Shown here piece by piece: positions 1 through 5,890 of a DNA stretch of 6,293 nucleotides. Made by a program: the position numbers and the translations under genes. Location of the stretch: positions 1 through 6,293 of the forward strand of contig CAZRBG010000127.1 of NCBI GenBank assembly GCA_964598225.1, in the 5' to 3' direction. The first letter of the stretch is position 1. The number at the start of each line of letters is the position of its first letter. The stretch is from SG8-4 sp964598225 (GTDB lineage Bacteria > Planctomycetota > Phycisphaerae > Sedimentisphaerales > Anaerobacaceae). The notes below the pieces were generated by a model. It did no database searches. It was not told the DNA's origin and saw only the letters and a list, made by a program, of their open reading frames with translations.

Positions 1-969
1 GGTGGGGCAATTCAATTGAGCAAAGGCGGGTCAATTTTCGTGAGCGGTATAGGTCAGGAGTGTATTGATCGCGGCAGGAGCAATGCAACTGTGAAAAAAA
101 ACCTTGCAGCCATAAAAAGGTTGTTCACGCTGGCAGTTCTACGCGGACAGCTTGACGAAAATCCTCTGCGGTACATTGCTATGCCGAGATCACAAAATAA
201 GAAGATCAATGTCTACCGTCATGAACAGTGTCGAAGGATGCAAAAAGCTGCACAAGAGTATACTGCTAAATGGAATCCAGAGACATCTGTCAATTGGGAT
301 TTGCTGATCACTGTAGCTTTGGCAACTGCGTTGAGACGTTCAGAACTTATGAACTGCACCTGGAGAGATGTTGATTTCGGCGCACGGACTATTGGCGTTA
401 ATGCCAAGGAGAACACCACAGACACATGGGAATGGCGCATCAAAGATGCTCACCACCGGACTCTCCCACTGACAGGTGAAATTGTTCAGATGCTCGTAGA
501 TCATCAAGCTCGGCAGGCTGAAGGGTATCCTTATATCTTCGTACCCACGACAAGATACAATCACATCCAAAACGTACTGAGGCCGAAGGGCGCCTGGACC
601 CTAGAGGCCTCTCGGTTGAGAGTAGTGAATAATTTCAAGAGATGTTTTGACAAGATACTTTTGAAGGCGAGTATCAAGACGGGGACTTTCCATGATATTC
701 GGAGAACTGCAATAAGCATGTGGTTCGCTAACGGTATGAGCGAGTACGAAGTGATGAGGCTTGCAGGACACTCAGATTTCTCTACTACGCATAAGTATTA
801 TCTTACCGTGGCAGACGACTTGCTTGACCGTGCAAGGTCTGCAACTGCCCAAGGCCTGCGTCAAAAATTGGTACGTTTTGGTACGCCTACTCTTAAACCA
901 GAAGAAAGGATTGACAATTCAGGCAGGAAGTCATTATACTGCAATGACTTAAGAACAGAGCGCTCGTAG
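1..969 (+). CDS. Tyrosine recombinase (phage-type integrase), 5' end outside the window
   Basis: Site-specific recombinase that cuts and rejoins DNA through a tyrosine nucleophile, expected to integrate or excise a mobile element. The frame is open to base 1; counting from the possible TTG start at 16, residues 1-60 are the end of the SAM-like core-binding domain (GRSNATVKKNLAAIKRLF), which is shorter than usual, so the true start is probably upstream. The catalytic domain shows all six expected residues: Arg107 (ATALRRSEL), Lys143 (beta-hairpin, IKDAHHRTLPL), His226 and Arg229 (FHDIRR), His252 (LAGHSDF) and the nucleophile Tyr261 (TTHKYY), with the usual nine-residue His-Tyr spacing. A polar tail of about 56 residues follows the tyrosine. 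Its last codons contain the promoter of the next tRNA, and its stop TAG lies inside the tRNA. The gene looks intact and active over the visible part. By eye it is more AT-rich than the operon to the right, which fits an acquired element. Confidence 0.93.
   Translation, partial: GGAIQLSKGGSIFVSGIGQECIDRGRSNATVKKNLAAIKRLFTLAVLRGQLDENPLRYIAMPRSQNKKINVYRHEQCRRMQKAAQEYTAKWNPETSVNWDLLITVALATALRRSELMNCTWRDVDFGARTIGVNAKENTTDTWEWRIKDAHHRTLPLTGEIVQMLVDHQARQAEGYPYIFVPTTRYNHIQNVLRPKGAWTLEASRLRVVNNFKRCFDKILLKASIKTGTFHDIRRTAISMWFANGMSEYEVMRLAGHSDFSTTHKYYLTVADDLLDRARSATAQGLRQKLVRFGTPTLKPEERIDNSGRKSLYCNDLRTERS
911..940 (+). promoter_or_regulatory. Sigma70-type promoter for the tRNA-Arg gene, inside the integrase tail
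   Basis: TTGACA at 911-916 is a perfect -35 box. TATACT at 935-940 differs from the -10 consensus at one position, and the spacer is 18 bp (17 bp if TTATAC is used). Transcription would start near 947, about 13 bases before the mature tRNA 5' end, as expected for a short tRNA leader. The whole promoter lies in the integrase coding sequence. Promoter activity is inferred from sequence only. Confidence 0.65.
928..950. repeat. Perfect 8-bp inverted repeat, 7-bp spacer, over the -10 box
   Basis: AAGTCATT (928-935), spacer ATACTGC (936-942), AATGACTT (943-950). No T-tract follows, so it is a poor intrinsic terminator. Two short inverted arms around a 7-bp centre is the layout of a tyrosine-recombinase core site, and its position over the -10 box would also suit an operator. 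AAGTCATT occurs once more at 1133-1140, on the other side of the tRNA. The repeat is seen directly; either role is a hypothesis. Confidence 0.55.
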
Positions 970-1033
970 CTCAGTAGGATAGAGCATCGGTTTCCTAAAC
1001 CGAAGGTCGCAGGTTCGAATCCTGCCGGGCGTA
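960..1033 (+). tRNA. tRNA-Arg, anticodon CCT
   Basis: A full cloverleaf can be folded by hand. The acceptor stem pairs 960-966 with 1026-1032, the D stem GCTC 969-972 with GAGC 982-985, the anticodon stem TCGGT 987-991 with ACCGA 999-1003, and the T stem GCAGG 1009-1013 with CCTGC 1021-1025. The anticodon loop TTCCTAA places CCT at 994-996, which reads AGG (Arg). The T loop is TTCGAAT and the discriminator base is A1033; no CCA is encoded. The acceptor stem has two G-T wobbles (960/1032 and 964/1028) where this tRNA type more often has G-C pairs, so the two halves may have different histories. The first ten bases overlap the 3' end of the integrase gene. Confidence 0.93.
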
Positions 1034-1272
1034 TTAGAGATGCGGTTCTCGTTACCGTTGGCGGGGGTGTCCTTAGCACTACGTTGTATTGCGTCGCACT
1101 GAGTTGCGGGTAAAAACGCCAAGTTTTGCGCCAAGTCATTTTGAGTGTCATTCTCGTCATCAGCGCCGGTCGCCCGCTGCTCTTGCTGGTTTGCCGACAA
1201 ATTCGACAAAGAGGCAACTCCTTCGGCTTCCTGCTTTACGCCGAGCAGGTGCTTGGCTGCAATTTCCCGCCA
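1034..1272 (-). pseudogene. Possible decayed integrase C-terminal tail reading into the tRNA 3' end
   Basis: On the minus strand one frame is free of stops from 1272, just after a TGA at 1273-1275, through the tRNA and down to 949. The part outside the tRNA encodes a polar, low-complexity peptide with stretches such as EQRATGADDENDTQND and LAQNLAFLPATQC. From memory this resembles the variable tails of planctomycete integrases that read toward tRNA genes. No catalytic domain is found upstream: stops occur at 1273-1275 and 1339-1341. If real, it is a 3' remnant of a second, older integrase on the usual (3') side of this tRNA. The family resemblance is recalled, not computed, so the call is weak. 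Confidence 0.25.
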
Positions 1273-1340
1273 TCAGCAGAGAGAATAGAGTGTCATTTGG
1301 CTACTGAAAGGCTCGCGTGCAAGATCGGGATTGCGGAACT

Positions 1341-1432
1341 AGACCGAGAGAAAAATCATTTGGGCAGATGGCCAAATCAGGGCAGCCACGGCTAATTCGG
1401 ACATCTCAGGCCCCGAACGATTTTCTCGGTCT
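1341..1432. repeat. Imperfect long inverted repeat with internal hairpin
   Basis: AGACCGAGA at 1341-1349 is exactly complementary to TCTCGGTCT at 1424-1432. Pairing can continue inward with bulges, since GAAAAATCATTTGGG on the left corresponds to AAATCGTTCGGGG read from the right arm. Inside lies a 6-bp hairpin, ATTTGG 1358-1363 with CCAAAT 1372-1377. The whole could form one branched structure of about 92 bases. No ORF or T-tract goes with it, and I recognise no known RNA family or attC layout. Confidence 0.4.
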
Positions 1433-1604
1433 TTGCGATTGTTGTCTTACTTGCACATTAACCGGATGAGCCCATATTATGTCATTTGTATTGCTTAATT
1501 GTTACCACTCAAACCACCAGTCTTGAAGGATAGCTACCGTTTTCAACCAAAAATAAGGAGTGTACTCAAATCGTGCTTTCTGCGAGAAAAATTACATTTC
1601 TGCA

Positions 1605-2497
1605 TTACGTTGAGCCGAAAGTCAGGTTGATTATCTTGTAACATACGACCAGAAAAGCTCCGAACACGACGTAGATGAAATAGCCCCGAAGTTTGACGTC
1701 ATCCGTTTTGAGGCCGAGCCTGGCCCCAACAAAGCGCCTATCGACCCGCCAATTGTCATTACAGCCCACAGATGCAAGTCGATATTGCCGTGTTTAGTGT
1801 TGAGTGCCACCGCAATTATCGACGATATCCAGACGATCAGCAGGCTGGTTCCCACCGCCTTCGTCGTTCGCTGGCCGACCAGGTATATCAGCGCAGGAAG
1901 CAGTATTATGCCTCCACCGACTCCCATCAAACCCGTGAGAACACCGGCGCCAACGCCCAGCAGCACCAGAGAAACAACGGAAAGATGAGGTTGTTCGAGC
2001 GATTGATAGAAGAAGTAGGGCGGAATTTTTACTGCGGCAAGTAATCCCACCCTTTTCTGCGGAGGCTTTCCGCGCGTGCGAAGCTGATCGAGGCTCAATT
2101 GTCCGGCGATTGCCAGCAGGAACACTGCGAAGGCGCACATCAGGATATATTCGACGGCCTGAATTTCGCGACCGTTAATCACCAGTGGGGCGCTCTTCTT
2201 GAGAGTTTCGAGCAAATGCAAACCTATGCTTACACCCAATACGCCGCCGGCGGAAATCGTCAGAGCCAGTCTTACATCAATTGTGCCGGTTCGCCTCCTG
2301 TTGAGCATGGCGAAGCTGGTCGTCACCAGGATGGTAGCCATGCCGGTGCCGACAGCGGTGGGACCGGGGGTGTCCAACAGGATGATCAGAGCCGGCGTCA
2401 AGAGGAACCCTCCGCCTATACCGAACATGCCCGTTAAGACCCCCACTATCAGAGCTATAGAAAAGCCGCCGGCCGCGGCTGTTTCCAGGCCGTGCAT
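1605..2497 (-). CDS. TauE/SafE (TSUP) family anion exporter, frameshifted near the 3' end
   Basis: Inner-membrane permease of the TauE/SafE/TSUP family, whose members move sulfite, sulfoacetate or related anions out of the cell. From the ATG at 2497 it shows the two family half-repeats: GMFGIGGGFLLTPAL at residues 23-37 and GLMGVGGGIILLPAL at 189-203. Several hydrophobic segments surround each, with a polar loop at about 133-157. This ATG is preferred over the in-frame GTG at 2542 because AGGAGGT lies just before it. The uninterrupted frame stops at 1631 after an atypical tail (GPGSASKRMTSNFGAIS). Shifting by one base at the four G (1724-1727 on the plus strand as CCCC) restores a typical ending, GARLGLKTDDVKLRGYF then a hydrophobic helix YVVFGAFLVV, to a TAA at 1605-1607. 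The corrected length is about 297 residues, normal for the family. It follows the glycosidase-like gene by 48 bases, apparently in one operon. The transported anion cannot be read from the sequence. Confidence 0.88.
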
Positions 2498-2500
2498 GTT

Positions 2501-2507
2501 ACCTCCT
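2501..2507 (-). promoter_or_regulatory. Shine-Dalgarno site that sets the TSUP start
   Basis: The minus strand reads AGGAGGT-AAC-ATG, a perfect anti-16S match just ahead of the ATG at 2497. The spacing is on the short side. It rules in this ATG over the GTG at 2542, which would start only a few bases after the upstream gene's stop and has no such site. Confidence 0.75.
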
Positions 2508-2545
2508 AATGAAAACCATCCATCACTGATTCGCGGCCTCACATC

Positions 2546-5434
2546 TTAAGGGCGTTCGAATTCCACACGCATTTTCAAGCTTGTTTCAGACGGCTTTAGC
2601 CTCACGTATTCTTTTTGGCCGTTAAAGTCTGTGTGCGGCCGGTCATTCACAAAGACAGAACGCATCATCTTGCCATCGGGGTGACGAATACGGATGAAAA
2701 TTTCAGCAGGTGCATTGCGGACAGGCGGATCGATCACGGCCTCGATATAGCCTTGCCTGACTGAAGAGGTCAGCGTGTAATTCGTTTTGCCGAAGTGAGT
2801 CGGAGCGTTCTTCACCGATACCTCCTGACCATCCATCATGTAATGACTCGGTACGAAAGGAGCAAGCCACAGTTGGTCTCCTTTCTCCATCACCAACATC
2901 TGCCGCGACTGGGCCACCATCCGGCCGGTTGTATGCGTCTTGTTCCAGGCCGCCGTGGCGCAGGGGTGCTCCCACGCCGAAAGGTTTTCACTATCGAAAC
3001 CCCCGGGAATCTCGTTGAAGTTCGACCGAATCACGGCCTTGACGTCGTCGCGCAAGCCGTGGATTCTTACGATTCGCGAATGCGCGGGCTGATATTTTGA
3101 GAATCCGCCCTTGTCGAACCACCTTCGCCGGTTGTCCTCACCTTCGTGACATGGCGTTCTGTTGTCGAACAGAAAGCACACGTCTTCAAGGTGATTGACC
3201 ATCCAGTTGACCTCATCGCTATGCGGGTCGAGAAGATCGAATGCGGCGTCGAGATGCTGGCTGCCATGCTCGACATCGTAGCTTTCTGCGGCGCGGTTGC
3301 CGCTCGGGTGCATGTCGCTTACCCGACCGTAACTGTAGACCACCGCCGGATATGGCGGGACCCATGTGCCGTCCGGCATCGCCAGAGCCGGATTCCTTTG
3401 CTGAGACCATCGGTATGCCCTCAGTATGTTTTGCCGGAACTCGGCAGCTTCTCCGGTCAACCTTTCAGCGCCGGGGTAATCGAATTCAGTCAGCAATTCG
3501 GATATCCGGCTTAATCCGTTGTGATTGTGAGCCTGCAGATAGAACCTGTATCCGAAACGCGACCAGTCCCCCGTCACGCCCGGCGGAAACAGACCGTATT
3601 CGGGGACTTTGTTGCCGTAAGCGTCCCGTGCTTTGGTTTTGTCGCATTGTTTGACTATCCATTCACATGCTTTGGCGAGGTCAGGAGCATTTTTCCGGAA
3701 CCACTCGCGATCTCGCGTCAGCCTAAAGTGCTCGGCAACGGTCCACAGATTCCAGCCCGTGCCCATCAGGGTATAGCCGGTCGTCAGGGCGCCCGCCTCA
3801 TTATAAAGACTGAGATAATAATCCAGGCACTGCCGGGCGTACCGGCCGCGATTCATCAAATCCATGACACGAATGCCGGCCTTAATTCGAGACGCATCTT
3901 TGCGTTTGTCCTGAAATGAGACAAAATTGAGCGTCAGCTTCGCATCGGCGGGTTCAGCCTGCAAGTTCTCAATGATAAAAGCCGAGACACAAACCGCCTT
4001 CTGATCCGCCCAGCCCGGCTGAAACGGCTTGGGACAGTCATTCCACGGCGCCACAAACGCATACTGATTGTAAATCAGACCGCCTTCTTCGACGTTCAGC
4101 ACCTGTATCGGCATCCAGTCGCCGCGCAGCCGCCGCCGGACCTTGTCCCTATCTCTTTCTATTTGTTTCCGCGAAGGTCTTTGAGGATAGGCGAGGCGGC
4201 GATTGAAAGATTCAGCCTCAAGAAGTCTGGCCGAATCTTCGTCCTTGTGCGCGCCGAATTGAGGGACTAAGAAATCCTTGGGCATATTCCCTCTGTTAAG
4301 ATAATCCAGCGTGGAGTAATTGATGGTTCCGGACCGGCGGACGTTAAACTTCCGGTTGTGGCACACAAGCGCCATGAACGTGGGGCTGTAGTTCTGGATA
4401 TCGTTGAAAACTTCCATCGCTCCGGACATACTCTGATCCGGCATTTCATGCACTCTCTCGAGCGCGGTTTGACGTCCTTCTATTCTTTCACGGTAATCAA
4501 GCAGATTTATCGGCTTGGAAGCGTCCGTCAGAAAAACTCCGGCGTGAGGTACATAGACACATCCGTTATCGATCAAATCTTCTACGGCGACGCCAAACGC
4601 CGTTTCAGGAAGCCGGAACCAGAGAATAGTGCGATCAGATTTGTGTTGCTGTCGCCGGCTGCAGGAGATTTTCATCTCGAGCTTACCGTTCATGTCCCAG
4701 CGGCACTTTATCTGTGAATCGTCGTTGACGTGCGATAGTATCTTTCCGTTGTAAATCTCGATCTCAGCCTCTGGCTTATCTACGGACTTTTCTTGTTCTA
4801 AAAGCAACTCCATCGTTTGCCAGGATGAGCTGGAGTATGCCGAGATGTTCTTCACCTTGACCGGCTCGTCGGCAGCAGGGAAGATAAATCGCACTTTCAT
4901 AAAGCCGGGCACCGGTTTGAACTCTTTCCAGGCGATTCGCCTAGGCTCGTCTTTCTGAATTTCAAAATGAACTTCGAATACGAGTTTATTCGGAGCCGGT
5001 TTACTGACGGTCACATCAAGAGGCAGCCATTTGCCCTGCCACATCGACTCATGCCCGCTCGGCACGTGCCAGAATTCGACTTTCAGCTCGTCGATTTCGG
5101 GCACGCGCCTGCTATCGTGGAACTGAATTTCGATTCTCTTAACGTCTCTGCGTTCGAGCCATTCCAGTCCGATGCAGGCTTGATCGCCCTTCCAGACCGG
5201 CACTGTAAGCAGCCGGTCACAATCGGCAACCACCTCTTTGCCTGGAAAGACATATTCGGCGGGAAACTCCTCGGTGCGGCCGATACTTATCCCCCCGCGA
5301 GCCGGGTCCCACGTCATCTTCCTGGCGAACGCCGCTATGTCAACGGCAGCATTTACGTCAGGTTCACGGGATTTAGATACGTTTGCGGGTGCACTCCATG
5401 CCGGGGTGTCTTCAATAAGAATGTGCACGCACAC
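2546..5434 (-). CDS. Large secreted six-hairpin-glycosidase-like protein, family not assigned
   Basis: Probable carbohydrate-active protein acting outside the cytoplasm. The open frame has 962 codons from a GTG at 5434; numbering is from there. Residues about 25-205 look like a galactose-binding or discoidin-type beta-domain (VEFWHVPSGHESMWQGKWLP). About 210-505 is mostly beta-strand, ending in an IENLQAEPADAKLTLNF stretch typical of N-terminal beta-sandwiches in these enzymes. About 520-850 is helical and fits an (alpha/alpha)6 barrel, with MGTGWNLWTVAEHFRLTRD (557-575), PEYGLFPPGVTGDW (611-624) and ESYDVEHGSQHLDAAFDLLD (717-736). About 850-962 is a closing beta-domain. Acidic residues in those conserved segments (Glu612, Asp623, Glu717, Asp720, Glu722) are candidates for catalysis, not proven. 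The GTG start is probably wrong: a signal peptide lies just upstream in another frame from the ATG at 5466. The barrel start appears short. I recognise the fold, not a numbered GH family or substrate. Confidence 0.8.
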   Translation of the reverse strand: MCVHILIEDTPAWSAPANVSKSREPDVNAAVDIAAFARKMTWDPARGGISIGRTEEFPAEYVFPGKEVVADCDRLLTVPVWKGDQACIGLEWLERRDVKRIEIQFHDSRRVPEIDELKVEFWHVPSGHESMWQGKWLPLDVTVSKPAPNKLVFEVHFEIQKDEPRRIAWKEFKPVPGFMKVRFIFPAADEPVKVKNISAYSSSSWQTMELLLEQEKSVDKPEAEIEIYNGKILSHVNDDSQIKCRWDMNGKLEMKISCSRRQQHKSDRTILWFRLPETAFGVAVEDLIDNGCVYVPHAGVFLTDASKPINLLDYRERIEGRQTALERVHEMPDQSMSGAMEVFNDIQNYSPTFMALVCHNRKFNVRRSGTINYSTLDYLNRGNMPKDFLVPQFGAHKDEDSARLLEAESFNRRLAYPQRPSRKQIERDRDKVRRRLRGDWMPIQVLNVEEGGLIYNQYAFVAPWNDCPKPFQPGWADQKAVCVSAFIIENLQAEPADAKLTLNFVSFQDKRKDASRIKAGIRVMDLMNRGRYARQCLDYYLSLYNEAGALTTGYTLMGTGWNLWTVAEHFRLTRDREWFRKNAPDLAKACEWIVKQCDKTKARDAYGNKVPEYGLFPPGVTGDWSRFGYRFYLQAHNHNGLSRISELLTEFDYPGAERLTGEAAEFRQNILRAYRWSQQRNPALAMPDGTWVPPYPAVVYSYGRVSDMHPSGNRAAESYDVEHGSQHLDAAFDLLDPHSDEVNWMVNHLEDVCFLFDNRTPCHEGEDNRRRWFDKGGFSKYQPAHSRIVRIHGLRDDVKAVIRSNFNEIPGGFDSENLSAWEHPCATAAWNKTHTTGRMVAQSRQMLVMEKGDQLWLAPFVPSHYMMDGQEVSVKNAPTHFGKTNYTLTSSVRQGYIEAVIDPPVRNAPAEIFIRIRHPDGKMMRSVFVNDRPHTDFNGQKEYVRLKPSETSLKMRVEFERP

Positions 5435-5466
5435 ATTAACATTATGGTTATTCTTTGGCTTTTCAT
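5413..5466 (-). other. Out-of-frame signal-peptide start of the glycosidase-like gene
   Basis: From the ATG at 5466 the minus strand encodes MKSQRITIMLMCACTFLL, a basic N-end followed by a hydrophobic core. The main frame then gives EDTPAWSA-PANVSK, with a plausible signal peptidase I site after WSA. Joining the two needs one extra base near 5413-5416, meaning the present sequence seems to lack one base. The leader frame itself runs on to a TAA at 5351-5353. The ATG overlaps the upstream stop codon as ATGA, which suits translational coupling and makes it the likely true start. Confidence 0.65.
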
Positions 5467-5792
5467 TGCTCTAATTTCTTCTCCAGAATTGAGATGCGTT
5501 TGAAACCAAACAAGAAATTGGGATGGCCGCAGCCGCGTATATGCTTTGCTGTGAAATTGAGCCTGACCTTCCGGCCAGCATACTGCTTTAGAGAGACGAC
5601 CCTGTCTTTCCACCATTTTCGATTACGAGCGCAGCAGAAAGGCGGGATTTCTTCGCTCCAGATACTGACGGTCCTGCCGCTGGCTTCCGCTTCGATTTCA
5701 AAACGTACCGGCGCAAGAGTGCTCGGCAGAGGTGCGTGGACCAGGTAAGAGATCGTCGGCTCGAAACGGAGCAAAGGATCGTTGACCGGCAC
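5463..5792 (-). CDS. Small galactose-binding-like (jelly-roll) protein, possibly 5'-truncated
   Basis: I do not recognise a named family. From the GTG at 5792 it encodes 109 residues; the frame stays open upstream to a stop at 5856-5858 but offers no ATG, GTG or TTG there. The pattern is that of a beta-sandwich carbohydrate-binding module: DPLLRFEPTISY, then APVRFEIEAEASGRTVSIW, then WWKDRVVSLKQYAGRKVRLNF, then PNFLFGFKRISILEK. The phrase 'V-S-L-x-x-Y-A-G-R-x-V-R-L-x-F' is characteristic of such domains in planctomycete proteins. No signal peptide is visible, which is odd for a carbohydrate-binding domain and suggests a remnant of a longer gene. Its stop TGA (5463-5465) overlaps the ATG at 5466 of the next gene, so the two were translated as a pair. 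Confidence 0.55.
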   Translation of the reverse strand: MPVNDPLLRFEPTISYLVHAPLPSTLAPVRFEIEAEASGRTVSIWSEEIPPFCCARNRKWWKDRVVSLKQYAGRKVRLNFTAKHIRGCGHPNFLFGFKRISILEKKLEQ

Positions 5793-5874
5793 GGTGAACG
5801 AAATACGCGCCGTCCATCGAACACGAAGAATCGTTGAGACAAACTCTGGATTATCTTAAAGGCTGACGCCAGTT

Positions 5875-5881
5875 AAGGGAG
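5875..5881 (+). promoter_or_regulatory. Shine-Dalgarno site for the rightward secreted-protein gene
   Basis: AAGGGAG lies nine bases before the ATG at 5891, a good spacing. It supports this start. The stretch between here and the leftward ORF is short, and I could not find a convincing -35/-10 pair for either direction. Confidence 0.6.
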
Positions 5882-5890
5882 CGAAGAATC

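Larger units (their letters stand above)
1034..1604. other. Non-coding gap between the tRNA and the TSUP gene
   Basis: I see no intact gene in these roughly 570 bases; the open frames here have no recognisable product or ribosome binding site. It holds the possible integrase-tail remnant, the long inverted repeat at 1341-1432, and a 10-bp direct repeat GAGTGTCATT at 1143-1152 and 1288-1297. TGTCATT appears again at 1480-1486. A weak hairpin with one bulge, 1581-1604 (TGCgAGAAA with TTTCTGCA), sits directly after the corrected end of the leftward TSUP gene. It has no T-tract on that strand, so it is only a doubtful terminator. Confidence 0.5.

Noticed and set aside
928..950. Inverted repeat as an intrinsic terminator of the integrase gene
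   Set aside because: No T-tract follows, it lies inside the coding sequence, and terminating there would sit on top of the tRNA promoter.
949..1209. Minus-strand ORF of 86 codons ending in a GRIRTCDLRFRKPMLYPTEL-type peptide
   Set aside because: That peptide is the antisense translation of the tRNA, a well-known false protein signature. Only the part outside the tRNA is considered, as a possible integrase-tail remnant.
1089..1395. Two overlapping plus-strand ORFs of 72 and 89 codons after the tRNA
   Set aside because: No ribosome binding site, no recognisable domain, and they overlap each other in different frames; most likely chance open frames.
1341..1432. Inverted repeat as an integron attC site
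   Set aside because: The arms do not carry the R'/R'' core motif (GTTRRRY and its complement), and no cassette gene is attached.
2099..2549. Plus-strand ORFs opposite the TSUP gene
   Set aside because: They are shadows of a membrane-protein gene whose family motifs are unmistakable on the minus strand.
4967..5503. Plus-strand ORF of 178 codons opposite the glycosidase-like gene
   Set aside because: It is antisense to the well-patterned N-terminal beta-domain and signal-peptide region; no ribosome binding site or family pattern seen.
5834..5857. Promoter for the rightward gene using TTGAGA and TATCTT
   Set aside because: The spacer is only about 12 bases, too short for a sigma70 promoter.
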